From NCBI GenBank assembly GCA_900542005.1, contig UQLW01000001.1:1-64000 (forward strand): 64,000 nucleotides of DNA, written 5' to 3'. Both the position numbers and the translations under genes were made by a program. Of the stretch, positions 33,201-41,914 are shown piece by piece. The first letter of the stretch is position 1, and each line of letters starts with the position of its first letter. Below the pieces are notes generated by a model that worked only from the letters and a program-made list of their open reading frames with translations, ran no database searches and was not told the origin of the DNA. This DNA comes from an uncultured Eubacteriales bacterium. GTDB lineage: Bacteria; Bacillota; Clostridia; Christensenellales; UMGS416.

Positions 33201-34580
33201 ATGGATCAGATGCTTGACAAGAAAATAACCGAATTCCTGGCCAGCCACCGCGAGGAAATGGTCGCCGACCTGCAGCGGCTGGTGCGTATCGCCTCCTACA
33301 AGGAGCCCGCCCAGCCCGGCGCGCCCTTTGGCCCCGGCCCCACGGCCTGCATGCGCGAGGCGCTGAAGCTCTGCCAGGGCTATGGGCTTACCGTCCACGA
33401 TGTGGATGGCTACTGCGGCTATGCCCAATGGGGCGAGAGCCCCGAGCATGTGGCGACGCTCAGCCACATGGATACCGTGCCTATCGGCGACGGCTGGGTG
33501 CACGATCCCCTGGGCGCCGCCTATGAGGACGGCGTCATTTACGGCCGCGGCGTGGCCGACAACAAGGCGGGCGCCATCAGCTCCCTCTACGCGGTGCGCG
33601 CCCTGATGGCCGCGGGCTTTGCGCCCAAGATGGCCATCCGGCTCATCTTCGGCTGCGACGAGGAGAGCGGTATGGGCGATATGCCCTATTACCTGGCCCA
33701 TGAAAAGGCGCCCAAATACGCCTTCTCCCCTGATGCCGGCTTTCCCCTGTACTATGCGGAGAAGGGCCGGATTGACGGCCGCGTAACGGCCGCCTTCACC
33801 GCGCCTACAGCCCTTGTCCGGGTAGAGGGCGGCGTAGCGGCCAACGTGGTACCGGCCGACGCCACCGCCTGGCTGCGGGGCTATACCGCCGCCGAGCTGC
33901 CCGCGAGCGCCTATATCGACCTGCATGACGAGGACGGCCTGGCCGTGGTGCATGCCTCCGGTATCTCCTGCCACGGCGGTAGCCCTCAGGGCGGCCGCAA
34001 CGCGGCGGCCCTGCTCTACGATTATCTGGCCAGGGTCCTGCCCGCCGAGGACGGGGCCTATGACGCCCTCAACAGCTTTGCCTCCCTCATCGGCATGCAT
34101 CTGGACGGCAAGGGCATGGGTATCGACTGCACCGATGACGTGGCCGGCGAGCTGACGATGAATATCGGCGTCATCGGCGGCGGCAGCGACGGGATCTGGT
34201 TCCATTTCGATATCCGCCACCCTGTGACCCTGGACGCGGAGGCCACGGCCCGCCGCATGCAGCAGATCTTCAGCGCCAATGGCTGGCAGCTTCCCGAGCC
34301 CCATGTATCCAAGCCGCTGTATGTGCCGCTGGACAGCCCGCTCATCACCACGTTGATGGGCGTATATCAGGAGATCACCGGGGACATGACGCCCCCGGCC
34401 ACCATGGGCGGCGGCACCTACGCCCGCACCCTGCCCTGCGCCGTGTCCTTTGGCCATGCCTTTGCCGGAGACAATTCACGCGCCCATACCTATGAGGAAA
34501 ACCTGAACGTGGACCAGCTGATCAAGGCAACCCGCATCTATGCCCACGCCCTGGCTCAGCTGTCCTGCCTGGAGGAATAA
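33201..34580 (+). CDS. M20 family dipeptidase (PepV-like), copy 1
   Basis: A 459-residue zinc metallopeptidase of clan MH. The metal site is spread over LSHMDTVPIGDGW (His), GRGVADNKAG (bridging Asp) and CDEESG (catalytic Glu and metal Glu). PepV-like dipeptidases of about 460-480 residues remove N-terminal residues from dipeptides in the cytoplasm. An AAGGAG site lies 11 nt before the ATG. The second copy starts 4 nt after its stop, so the two form an operon and probably arose by tandem duplication with divergence. Specificity is unknown. Confidence 0.92.
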   Translation: MDQMLDKKITEFLASHREEMVADLQRLVRIASYKEPAQPGAPFGPGPTACMREALKLCQGYGLTVHDVDGYCGYAQWGESPEHVATLSHMDTVPIGDGWVHDPLGAAYEDGVIYGRGVADNKAGAISSLYAVRALMAAGFAPKMAIRLIFGCDEESGMGDMPYYLAHEKAPKYAFSPDAGFPLYYAEKGRIDGRVTAAFTAPTALVRVEGGVAANVVPADATAWLRGYTAAELPASAYIDLHDEDGLAVVHASGISCHGGSPQGGRNAAALLYDYLARVLPAEDGAYDALNSFASLIGMHLDGKGMGIDCTDDVAGELTMNIGVIGGGSDGIWFHFDIRHPVTLDAEATARRMQQIFSANGWQLPEPHVSKPLYVPLDSPLITTLMGVYQEITGDMTPPATMGGGTYARTLPCAVSFGHAFAGDNSRAHTYEENLNVDQLIKATRIYAHALAQLSCLEE

Positions 34581-34584
34581 GGCC

Positions 34585-35973
34585 ATGATGGATCAAGCCC
34601 TTGACGCAAAGATTACCGCTTTTCTTGACGATCATCGTTCGGAGCTCATCGCCGATATCCGCGAGCTCGTCGCAATCCATTCGGAGGACGATTCGGCCCA
34701 TGCCGCGCCCGGCGCGCCTTTTGGCCCCGGCGTAGCCCGCTGCCTCGACGCCGCCCTGGCCCAGTGCCGGAAAGCCGGGCTGGCCGTGCGCAATTTCGAC
34801 GGCTTTGCCGGCGACGCTACCTGGGGCGAGGGGGAGGGCGCGGTAGCCGTGCTGACCCATCTGGATACGGTGCCCATCGGCGATGGCTGGACCCGTGACC
34901 CCTTAGGCGGCGCCCTGGAGGACGGCCGCATCTATGGCCGGGGCGCCAACGACGATAAGGGGCCCGGCGTCTCGGCCCTGTGGGCTGTCAAGGCGCTGAT
35001 CGCCGCAGGCTACCAGCCCAAGCGCCCGCTCCGGCTGATCTACGGCTGCTGCGAGGAAACCAGCGGCCGCGACCTGGAGCACTATCTCGCCTCCACCGCT
35101 GCCCCGGCCTACGCCTTCACCCCCGACGCTGAGTTCCCCGTCATTCATGCTGAAAAGTCCTTTGTGGCCTGCCGCGCCCGCTATGATTTTGCCGCGCCCA
35201 CGCGCCTTGTCCAGCTCCGGGCCGGGACCCGTGTCAACGTGGTCCCCAACCAGGCTGAGGCGCTGCTGGACGCCCATGACCTGATCCTGCCGGAGGCTGA
35301 CCGCATCAGCCTTGAGGCCCAGGACGGGCTCATCCGCGTTACCGCCTCCGGCAAGGCCTCCCATGCCTCCATGCCCCAGGATGGTCTTAATGCGATCGGG
35401 ATCCTAATGGCCTATCTGGCTCAGGTCCTGCCCGAGGGTGATGGGGCCCGGCTCCCCGTGTCCGTCATCGCCAGCCGCATCGGCACAGGCTATGATGGAG
35501 CCGGCTGCCACATCGCCTGCCGCGACGGGGTATCCGGCCCCCTGACCTTTAACCTGGGCCTGTTGGAAGGGGATGCCGGCTATCTGACCATCCAGATCGA
35601 TATCCGCCATCCCGTCACCCTGGACGAGCAGGATACGGCCCGCCGCCTGGGCGACTTCTTTTCAGGCCACGGCTTTACGCTGGAGAACCTGTCCGCCCGG
35701 CCCGGCCTCTACTATCCCATGGAGCATCCTCTGGTGGCCACGCTGCAGGGGGTATACAACGAGGTGACCGGCGAGCAGGGCGCCCCCATCGCCATCGGGG
35801 GCGGAACCTATGCCAAGGGCATGCCCTGCCCGACGGTCGCCTTCGGCCCCTGCTTCCCCTGGGATCAGGAGACGGCCCATATTGCCGACGAATATATGTC
35901 GGTGGATTCGCTCGTCATGGCTGCCCGCATTTACGCCCACGCCCTGATGCTGCTCAGCGGGCTTGAGGGATAA
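34585..35973 (+). CDS. M20 family dipeptidase (PepV-like), copy 2
   Basis: A 462-residue paralogue of the preceding gene. The same motifs appear in slightly different form: LTHLDTVPIGDGW, GRGANDDKGP and CCEETSG. Both share the GAPFGPG segment near residue 50 and IDIRHPVTLD in the lid domain. Two adjacent ATGs (34585 and 34588) follow an AGGAATAAGG stretch. Divergence in the active-site loops suggests different substrate preference rather than a recent copy. A terminator closes the pair. Confidence 0.92.
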   Translation: MMDQALDAKITAFLDDHRSELIADIRELVAIHSEDDSAHAAPGAPFGPGVARCLDAALAQCRKAGLAVRNFDGFAGDATWGEGEGAVAVLTHLDTVPIGDGWTRDPLGGALEDGRIYGRGANDDKGPGVSALWAVKALIAAGYQPKRPLRLIYGCCEETSGRDLEHYLASTAAPAYAFTPDAEFPVIHAEKSFVACRARYDFAAPTRLVQLRAGTRVNVVPNQAEALLDAHDLILPEADRISLEAQDGLIRVTASGKASHASMPQDGLNAIGILMAYLAQVLPEGDGARLPVSVIASRIGTGYDGAGCHIACRDGVSGPLTFNLGLLEGDAGYLTIQIDIRHPVTLDEQDTARRLGDFFSGHGFTLENLSARPGLYYPMEHPLVATLQGVYNEVTGEQGAPIAIGGGTYAKGMPCPTVAFGPCFPWDQETAHIADEYMSVDSLVMAARIYAHALMLLSGLEG

Positions 35974-35986
35974 AAACAGGATACAT

Positions 35987-36029
35987 ACGCCCGGGACCGC
36001 CCCTTTGGGCCGTGGCTCCGGGCGTTTTT
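35987..36029 (+). terminator. Terminator of the peptidase pair
   Basis: ACGCCCGG/CCGGGCGT outer arms with a partly paired interior, followed by TTTTTG. Confidence 0.85.
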
Positions 36030-36039
36030 GCAGGAAAAG

Positions 36040-36095
36040 CTGCATTTTGCAGAAAAATCGGCAAAATCATCTTGCATTTTGCAGGCTGATATGAT
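36040..36095 (+). promoter_or_regulatory. Promoter with twin TGCATTTTGCA operators
   Basis: CTGCATTTTGCAG (36040-36052) and TTGCATTTTGCAG (36072-36084) are near-identical dyads with centres 32 bp apart, about three helical turns. An extended -10, TGATATGAT, ends at 36095. The asparaginase-like gene starts 41 nt later. The arrangement suggests cooperative binding of a repressor or activator. Confidence 0.65.
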
Positions 36096-36135
36096 AGCTT
36101 AACCAGGGAAATTGCAGCAAATGGGAGGATTGACT

Positions 36136-36996
36136 ATGAAACCGATTGTAATCGCTACCTGGCCCTTTGCCAAGGCGGCTGTGCCGGCTGGCGGCGCAGT
36201 CCTTGCCGCCGGCGGCTGCGCCGCCGACGCGGTGGTCGAGACCATTGTGCGCATCGAGGACAATCCGGAGGTGGACTCGGTAGGCTTTGGCGCGCTGCCC
36301 AATATCCGGGGCGAGATGCAGTTCGACGCTGCCATGATGATGGGCGACAGCCTGCGCCTGGGCGCGGTGATGGGCCTTTCCGGCTTCAAGAATCCCATTA
36401 AGGTGGCCCGCGACCTGGTGAACGAATACCGCAACAATGTACTCTGCGGCCAGGGGGCCGACGACTACGCCCTGGAAAAGGGGCATCAGCAGGCCATTAT
36501 GCTCAACGACAACGCCCGCCAGCGCTGGGAGGCCGCTATGGCCGCCGGGCAGAAGAAGCCTGTGGGCCATGACACCGTCGGCTGCCTGGCGCTGGACGCC
36601 TCCGGGCAGATGGTGGCGGGGGTTTCCACCAGCGGCCTGGGCTATAAGCACCGCGGCCGGGTGGGCGATTCGCCCCTGGTGGGCAGCGGTTTCTATGTGG
36701 ACAATGAGGTGGGCGGCGCCGCCGCCACCGGCGTGGGCGAGGATATCATGAAGGGCTGCGTCTGCTTCGCCGCGGTGGAGGCCATGCGCAGCGGCCTGAC
36801 GCCCCAGGCCGCGCTGGAAAAGGCCATCTCGATCCATCTGGGCCGTATGCTGCGCGGCGGCGACACCTGCGGCAACTTCGCCATGGTTGCGCTGGATAAG
36901 GAGGGCAACTACGGCGGCGCCTGCTGCTGCGAGTTTGAATACTCCCTCTGGCAGGACGGTCAGGTCCTCACCTTTACGCCCGCCATCATCCGGTAA
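36136..36996 (+). CDS. N4-(beta-N-acetylglucosaminyl)-L-asparaginase / isoaspartyl peptidase family (Ntn hydrolase)
   Basis: A 286-residue Ntn hydrolase that matures by self-cleavage before a Thr. The cleavage motif GHDTVG places the nucleophile at Thr147, followed by GCLALDASG and GRVGDSPLVGSG, all typical of glycosylasparaginases. Early residues include AADAVVETI and VGFGALPN. No signal peptide is present, so it should act in the cytoplasm on imported GlcNAc-Asn or on isoaspartyl peptides. GGGAGG lies 7 nt before the start at 36136. Its neighbours (M20 dipeptidases, amino acid importer) fit breakdown of glycopeptides, which is inference. Confidence 0.9.
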   Translation: MKPIVIATWPFAKAAVPAGGAVLAAGGCAADAVVETIVRIEDNPEVDSVGFGALPNIRGEMQFDAAMMMGDSLRLGAVMGLSGFKNPIKVARDLVNEYRNNVLCGQGADDYALEKGHQQAIMLNDNARQRWEAAMAAGQKKPVGHDTVGCLALDASGQMVAGVSTSGLGYKHRGRVGDSPLVGSGFYVDNEVGGAAATGVGEDIMKGCVCFAAVEAMRSGLTPQAALEKAISIHLGRMLRGGDTCGNFAMVALDKEGNYGGACCCEFEYSLWQDGQVLTFTPAIIR

Positions 36997-37044
36997 TTCG
37001 GTGCCAATTGTGCCGGGATGGAGCCCATCATACCGGTCATAAAG

Positions 37045-37085
37045 AACGCCCCCCAACGCGGTTTCCTCTCGCGTTGGGGGGCGTT
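37045..37085. terminator. Bidirectional terminator between convergent genes
   Basis: Perfect 16-bp arms (37045-37060 and 37070-37085), a 9-nt loop and short T tracts on either side; serves the asparaginase-like gene and the amino acid ABC operon. Confidence 0.8.
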
Positions 37086-37111
37086 ATGTCTTTCCCTTCC
37101 TGGCCCCGGCT

Positions 37112-37834
37112 CTACAGCACCATGCTCAGGAAGGCCCGGGTGCGTTCCTGGGCCGGCGCAGCAAAGAGCTGCTCCGGCGGCGCTTCCTCGGCGATCACGC
37201 CCTCATCCATAAAGAGCACGCGGTCGGAGATCTCCCGGGCAAAGCTCATCTCATGGGTCACGATGGCCATGGTCATCCCCTCGTGGGCCAGGTCTTTGAT
37301 GACGTTCAGCACTTCCTTGACCATTTCCGGATCCAGCGCCGAGGTGGGCTCGTCAAACAGCATCATATCGGGCTTCATGGCCAGGCTCCGGGCAATGGCG
37401 ATCCGCTGCTTCTGGCCGCCGGAAAGCTGGGGCGGGTATGCGTCCCGCTTATCGGCCAGGCCGACGCGCCGGAGCAGCCCGGCAGCCGTCTCCTCCGCCT
37501 GTTCGCGGCTTTGCCCCAGCACCCTTCGCGGCGCAATGGTAATATTGTCCATCACCGTCAGGTGCGGGAAAAGGTTGAAGTGCTGAAACACCATGCCCAT
37601 CCGCTGCCGCACGCGGAAAATATCGACGGACGGGTCGTTGATCTTCTCTCCGTTGATGATGATATCGCCGCTGGTCGGCGTTTCCAGCAGGTTGATGCAG
37701 CGCAGGAAGGTGCTTTTCCCTGACCCGGAGGGCCCGATGATCGTCACCACCTCGCCCTTTTCAATGTGGGCGTTCACCCCCTTGAGCACCTCAAGCTTGC
37801 CAAAGGATTTATGAAGCTCCCTAACGACTATCAT
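37112..37834 (-). CDS. Polar amino acid ABC transporter ATP-binding protein (GlnQ-like)
   Basis: A 240-residue ABC ATPase. Walker A GPSGSGKST, the Q-loop in GMVFQHFNLFPH, signature LSGGQKQR, Walker B MMLFDEPTSALD and the switch His in VTHEM are all intact. The FNLFPHLTV wording is that of the PAAT (polar amino acid) importer family. It overlaps the permease stop by 14 nt and is the last gene of the operon binding protein - aminotransferase - permease - ATPase. Confidence 0.95.
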   Translation of the reverse strand: MIVVRELHKSFGKLEVLKGVNAHIEKGEVVTIIGPSGSGKSTFLRCINLLETPTSGDIIINGEKINDPSVDIFRVRQRMGMVFQHFNLFPHLTVMDNITIAPRRVLGQSREQAEETAAGLLRRVGLADKRDAYPPQLSGGQKQRIAIARSLAMKPDMMLFDEPTSALDPEMVKEVLNVIKDLAHEGMTMAIVTHEMSFAREISDRVLFMDEGVIAEEAPPEQLFAAPAQERTRAFLSMVL

Positions 37835-38486
37835 TCTTCTTCAATCTCCTCTCGTAAACATTGAGCAGCTTGGAAAGGGTAAAGGTCATGATAAAATACA
37901 TCAGCGCCACCGTGAGAAGCGGCTCAAAGGAGCGGTAGGTGATGCTTCGGATGATGTCGCTTTTGCGCATCAGGTCGGTCATGCCGATCACCGAGACGAT
38001 CGAGGAACTCTTCAGCAGGGCGATGAACTCATTGCCCAGGGCCGGCAGGATATTCTTCACCGCCTGCGGCAGGATGATATAGCGCATGGTCAGGCCGGGC
38101 TTCATGCCCAGCGAATAGGCGCCCTCCGTCTGGCCATAGTCCACCGCCTGGATGCCGGCCCGCACAATTTCGGCCACATAGGCGCCGGAATTGATGCCCA
38201 GGGCCAGTATGGCGGCAAAGTATTCGGGTATATTGACGCCAATGAGCTGGGGCAGGCCATAGAAAAGCAAGAACAGCTGCACCAGCTGCGGCGTACCCCG
38301 CACCAGCTCAATATAGACATTGGCAAGCCAGCGAAGCGGTAAAAACCGGCACATCTTCATCAGCGCGGCGATCAGCCCCAGGACAATACCCAGGCCGACG
38401 GCGCCCGCCGTCAGCACCAGCGTCGTCCACGCGCCCTGCAGCAGCATGGGGATATAGCGCGGGATGATGGAAAAGTCAAGATTCAT
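37821..38486 (-). CDS. Polar amino acid ABC transporter permease
   Basis: A 221-residue HisM/GlnP-type inner-membrane permease with five hydrophobic segments. The first is at about 14-40, followed by the family phrases IELVRGTPQLVQLFLLFYGLP and INSGAYVAEIVRAGIQAV. The ATPase-contacting EAA loop reads QTEGAYSLGMKPGLTMRYIILPQA. A single permease gene implies a homodimer. It overlaps both neighbours: the aminotransferase at its start and the ATPase at its end. The substrate is probably a polar amino acid. Confidence 0.95.
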   Translation of the reverse strand: MNLDFSIIPRYIPMLLQGAWTTLVLTAGAVGLGIVLGLIAALMKMCRFLPLRWLANVYIELVRGTPQLVQLFLLFYGLPQLIGVNIPEYFAAILALGINSGAYVAEIVRAGIQAVDYGQTEGAYSLGMKPGLTMRYIILPQAVKNILPALGNEFIALLKSSSIVSVIGMTDLMRKSDIIRSITYRSFEPLLTVALMYFIMTFTLSKLLNVYERRLKKNDSR

Positions 38487-39621
38487 GGCGTTCTCCTCCC
38501 GTCATCTGGTTCAGATACTGGTCCAGGCAGGCCAGCCCGGCCTTGAAGTGCTCCGGATCGCCGCCGATCCCCAGCCGCAGGGTTCCCTCCATATCGAAGC
38601 AGCTGCCCGGCATGATGAAGGTTCCCGTGGACTCGAAAAGGCCGCTGCAAAGCGCCTCCGAGCTGGACGCAAGGCGATACCGCAGAAGCACAAAGGTGCC
38701 CGCAGGGGGAATATCGCAGGCGACTTCTGGCGTTTTTTCCAGCCACGCCTGCAGATAGGCCAGGTTACACTCCACGATGGCCCTGTTGCGCGCCATGAGC
38801 TTGTCAAAGCTCTTCATGGCCAGCGACGCCACGGTATCGCCCAGCTGCCCGCAGCAGATGGCCGTGTAGTTGCGGTAGGGGGCAAGCGTCTCCATGACCT
38901 CCTTGGAAGCGGCGATCCAGCCCACGCGGGCTCCCGAAAGGCCGTAGACCTTGGAAAAGCTGCCGGTGGAAATGCCTTTTTCATACAGATCGGCCACCCG
39001 CGCCAGCTCCACACCGCCGCGGGGGTAGCCCAGATAGATCTCGTCGCACAATAGATACGCGCCGGCTTCCCGCGCCGCCTCCACCACCTTTTCAAGGTAG
39101 GCCCGATCCATCACGCTGCTGGTGGGGTTGTTGGGATTGGACAGGATCAGCATGCGGCAGCCGCCCTCCATGGCCCGGCGCAGCGCCTCCAGGTTGGGCA
39201 GATAGCCATCCTCCCGGCGCAGCTCCAGCAGGGTCATCTCAGCGCCGAAGGCCTGGGGCACCGCATAAAGCTGCTGATAGTTGGGGTGGGTGGTTACAAC
39301 CCGGTCGCCCGGGGACAGCAGGCCAAACAAGGCGATATAGTTGGAGGCAATGGCTCCGTGCGTAAGCATGATGTTCCCGGCATCCTTCTGCCGGTAGAAG
39401 GATGCGATGGCGCTGCGCAGCTCCCATGAGCCGTCAATCTCGCCATAATCAAGCTTCGTATCCAGCAAGGCCGAAAGGAAGGCCTCCGAATCATGCCCGT
39501 CCGATAGCGCCATCAGCTCGCGGATGCTCAGCGGCTCCACATAGCTTTCGGCGATGTTATGCTTGGCCTGCGGCCCATAGGTATCCAGCCACTTGGCCGC
39601 GCGCGGCTTGATAATTTCCAT
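38476..39621 (-). CDS. PLP-dependent aminotransferase, class I/II
   Basis: A 381-residue fold-type I aminotransferase. Substrate and cofactor motifs include SNPNNPTSSV (Asn contacting PLP), LLCDEIYLGYP (Asp and Tyr) and the Schiff-base Lys in STGSFSKVYGLSGARVGW. It is inserted between the solute-binding protein and permease genes of an amino acid importer and overlaps the permease start by 11 nt. Its substrate is therefore probably the amino acid that is imported, or a product of it. Precise specificity is not visible. Confidence 0.92.
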   Translation of the reverse strand: MEIIKPRAAKWLDTYGPQAKHNIAESYVEPLSIRELMALSDGHDSEAFLSALLDTKLDYGEIDGSWELRSAIASFYRQKDAGNIMLTHGAIASNYIALFGLLSPGDRVVTTHPNYQQLYAVPQAFGAEMTLLELRREDGYLPNLEALRRAMEGGCRMLILSNPNNPTSSVMDRAYLEKVVEAAREAGAYLLCDEIYLGYPRGGVELARVADLYEKGISTGSFSKVYGLSGARVGWIAASKEVMETLAPYRNYTAICCGQLGDTVASLAMKSFDKLMARNRAIVECNLAYLQAWLEKTPEVACDIPPAGTFVLLRYRLASSSEALCSGLFESTGTFIMPGSCFDMEGTLRLGIGGDPEHFKAGLACLDQYLNQMTGGERHES

Positions 39622-39698
39622 CCGTTTTCCCTTTTCTCCTGTCTTGTCCTTCGCGGGCCCCGGCGGTCATCCCGCCAGGCCCATCCGGTCGGAAACTG

Positions 39699-39747
39699 CA
39701 CAACTCTTCAGACCCTCCCGATGGCGGAAGGGATCCAAAGAGTTGTG
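39699..39747 (-). terminator. Long intercistronic stem-loop after the binding-protein gene
   Basis: Perfect 10-bp outer arms (CACAACTCTT at 39699-39708 pairing with 39738-39747) and an inner CCCT.CCG/CGG.AGGG stem form one long hairpin, 25 nt after the binding-protein stop. No T-run follows on the minus strand. It is better seen as an mRNA-stabilising or partial-attenuation element giving more binding protein than downstream products. Confidence 0.65.
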
Positions 39748-39771
39748 TCAATATAGGCTTATTTCCAGCGG

Positions 39772-40611
39772 TTACTTAAAGATATTCCACTTGGTCATGA
39801 GCTTGTCCATCTCGCCGCTGTCCTCCAGCCGCTTGATGGTCGCGTTGATGGCCTCGATCATCTCCGTATCGCCCTTACGCGCGATGCAGGCAAGGCCGTC
39901 CACGCCCTCGTTGAGCTCGGGAATCTCAATCACCTTCAGGCCGCCCATGGTGGCCGCGTAATTGTTGCCCACCGAGCCGTCCAGCACATGGGCGTCAATG
40001 ACGCCGTTCTTCACGGCCAGGATCGCCTCATCGTGCTTGTTATAGCCCTTGGGCGAGGTGCCCAGCACAGCCGTCAGCTGCTTGTCAGCCAACGAACCCA
40101 GCTGTGCGGCAACGTTCTTGGTCTTAAGGTCCTCCACCGTCTGGATGGAATCATCGTCCTCCCGGACAACCACACCCAGCTTGCTGGCGCAATATTCGTT
40201 GGAGAAATCCACAATTTCCTTGCGCTCCTCGGTGGGGGTAATGCCGGGGGCAATATCAATCTTGCCCGTCTGCACCGAGGGGACAATGCCGGAAAACTCC
40301 ATATCCTTAACCGTCAGCTTGACGCCCAGATCCTTAGCCACCTCGGCCATCACGTCGATATCAAAGCCCACGATGGTGGTGCCGTCGTTGGGGTCAAAGC
40401 TCTCAAAGGGCGGGAAGGTGGCCTCCACGCCGACAATGAGCTCGCCGCGCGCTTTAATCGCCTCAAGGGTGCTCTGGGAGGAAGCCTCCGCCGGCGTGGT
40501 TGCGGCCTCCGAGGCGGCCGTCGTCGAAGCGGCCGGCGCGCCGGTCTGCGCGCAGGCGCAGAGCGAAATGGCCATTACCAGGCACAGGGCAAAACTTATG
40601 CATTTTTTCAT
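39772..40611 (-). CDS. Amino acid ABC transporter solute-binding lipoprotein
   Basis: A 279-residue family 3 binding protein. A lipoprotein signal ends at LCAC, followed by a Thr/Ser/Ala linker (to about 45). The binding domain starts at LIVGVEATFPPFE, with GFDIDVMAEVAKDL, the ligand-loop phrase DIAPGITPTEERKE, VDFSNEY, VAAQLGSLAD, DAHVLDGSVG and ALARKGD-like ACIARKGDT. It is the first gene of a four-gene operon and has a strong promoter. The replacement of the usual T-R at the carboxylate-binding position by PTEERK is typical of the family. Ligand not determined. Confidence 0.94.
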   Translation of the reverse strand: MKKCISFALCLVMAISLCACAQTGAPAASTTAASEAATTPAEASSQSTLEAIKARGELIVGVEATFPPFESFDPNDGTTIVGFDIDVMAEVAKDLGVKLTVKDMEFSGIVPSVQTGKIDIAPGITPTEERKEIVDFSNEYCASKLGVVVREDDDSIQTVEDLKTKNVAAQLGSLADKQLTAVLGTSPKGYNKHDEAILAVKNGVIDAHVLDGSVGNNYAATMGGLKVIEIPELNEGVDGLACIARKGDTEMIEAINATIKRLEDSGEMDKLMTKWNIFK

Positions 40612-40666
40612 GGAAATCGCTCCTTATATTCACCCATATTCATATAAATGGATGTTTATACAGATT

Positions 40667-40695
40667 ATTATACCACTTGGCCCCGATTGTGTAAA
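40667..40695 (-). promoter_or_regulatory. Promoter of the amino acid ABC operon
   Basis: TTTACA (40690-40695) and a consensus TATAAT (40667-40672) on the minus strand with a 17-bp spacer, about 56 nt before the start codon. Confidence 0.85.
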
Positions 40696-40742
40696 AGGGA
40701 TTTGAGGAAAATGCAAAAAATCTGCTATTTCGCCAAAATTTC

Positions 40743-40772
40743 TTGACGCTTGTCTGGCGGTTGCGATACAAT
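40743..40772 (+). promoter_or_regulatory. Promoter of the ornithine cyclodeaminase-family gene
   Basis: TTGACG (40743-40748) and TACAAT (40767-40772), 18 bp apart. It diverges from the ABC operon promoter, with about 70 bp between the two. Confidence 0.75.
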
Positions 40773-40845
40773 GACTACCAAATTCCAACCAATAACATAG
40801 CGCGGGGCCGCCATGGGCGCCGCGCAGAGCAAGGGGAGATGCAGG

Positions 40846-41898
40846 ATGTTTGACGTAACCGTACTCAGCGCCCAGCAGGTGGAGGCGCTTTTAGACATGC
40901 CCATGGCGCTTGACGCCGTCGAGCAGGCCTACCGGCTTAAGAGCACCGGCCAGGGGGGCCTCTTTCCGGTGGTCACCCATGTATTCGAGGAGGGGGTGGC
41001 CGACCTTGATATCAAATCCGGCGAGCTCAGCGGCGCCGGGATCTTCGGGCTGAAGCTGGTCAGCTGGTTCGGCGGCAATCCTCAGCGCCAGCTTCCGGCG
41101 CTGATCGGGACCATCCTGGTCTTTGACAGCGAAACGGGCGCGCCGGCCGGATTGATCAGCGCCAGCCAGATTACCGGCATGCGCACGGGAGCCGCTTCGG
41201 CCATTGGCTCCAAATACCTGGCCCGGCCCGACAGCCGCACCCTGCTGCTTGTGGGCTGCGGCGCTCAGGCGCCCTTTCAGGTGATGGCCCATCTGGAGGT
41301 CTTCTCCGGTCTTAAGCAGGTGCTGGTCTACAATCCGCTTGCCTTCGATGATGCGCGTTCCTTCTGTGATGAGATCCCCGGCGTGCTGCAGCGGCGCTTT
41401 ATCGGCCGTATTGAGGATCCGCAGCGCCGCGCGGAGATCCAGCGGCGGGCCGGCATCCCCTTTCGGCCGGTGGAGAGCCTGCCATCCGCCTTGCAGCAGG
41501 CCGATATTGTCATCACCATTACGCCGTCGCGCAAGCCCATCATCGAAAGCGCCTGGGTGCGCCCCGGCACCCATCTGTCCTGCATGGGGGCCGACATGGC
41601 CGGCAAGCAGGAGACGGAGGCGGAGCTCCTTCCCCGCTGCCGCGTTTATGCCGATGACATCACCCAGTCCATGGAGATCGGCGAATGTGAGCAGGCGGTT
41701 TCCCGCGGCCTCTTGACCCGTGAAGCTTACTGTGGCGAAATCGGTCAGGTTATCGCAGGAATCAAACCCGGCCGGCAGAGCGGCCAGGATATCACGCTCT
41801 TTGACTCTACCGGGATCGCCCTTCAGGATCTAAGCACGGCTAGCGCGCTGCTTCAGTTGGCGAAAAGGCGCGGTGTCGGCACGACGATCGCTTTATAG
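40846..41898 (+). CDS. Ornithine cyclodeaminase / mu-crystallin family protein
   Basis: A 350-residue NAD(P)-binding protein. The N-terminal substrate domain contains DMPMALDAVEQAY and GAGIFGLKLVSWF, with the conserved Lys. ITGMRTGAASAIGSKYLARPD leads into the Rossmann motif LLVGCGAQA. CMGADMAGKQE completes the family pattern. Members are ornithine cyclodeaminases, alanine or lysine-type imine reductases or dehydrogenases, and the exact reaction cannot be read off. A GGGGAG stretch precedes the ATG at 40846. Divergent placement from the amino acid importer with an aminotransferase suggests a shared amino acid substrate. Confidence 0.9.
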   Translation: MFDVTVLSAQQVEALLDMPMALDAVEQAYRLKSTGQGGLFPVVTHVFEEGVADLDIKSGELSGAGIFGLKLVSWFGGNPQRQLPALIGTILVFDSETGAPAGLISASQITGMRTGAASAIGSKYLARPDSRTLLLVGCGAQAPFQVMAHLEVFSGLKQVLVYNPLAFDDARSFCDEIPGVLQRRFIGRIEDPQRRAEIQRRAGIPFRPVESLPSALQQADIVITITPSRKPIIESAWVRPGTHLSCMGADMAGKQETEAELLPRCRVYADDITQSMEIGECEQAVSRGLLTREAYCGEIGQVIAGIKPGRQSGQDITLFDSTGIALQDLSTASALLQLAKRRGVGTTIAL

Positions 41899-41914
41899 CC
41901 TTTCCTGCCGCCTT

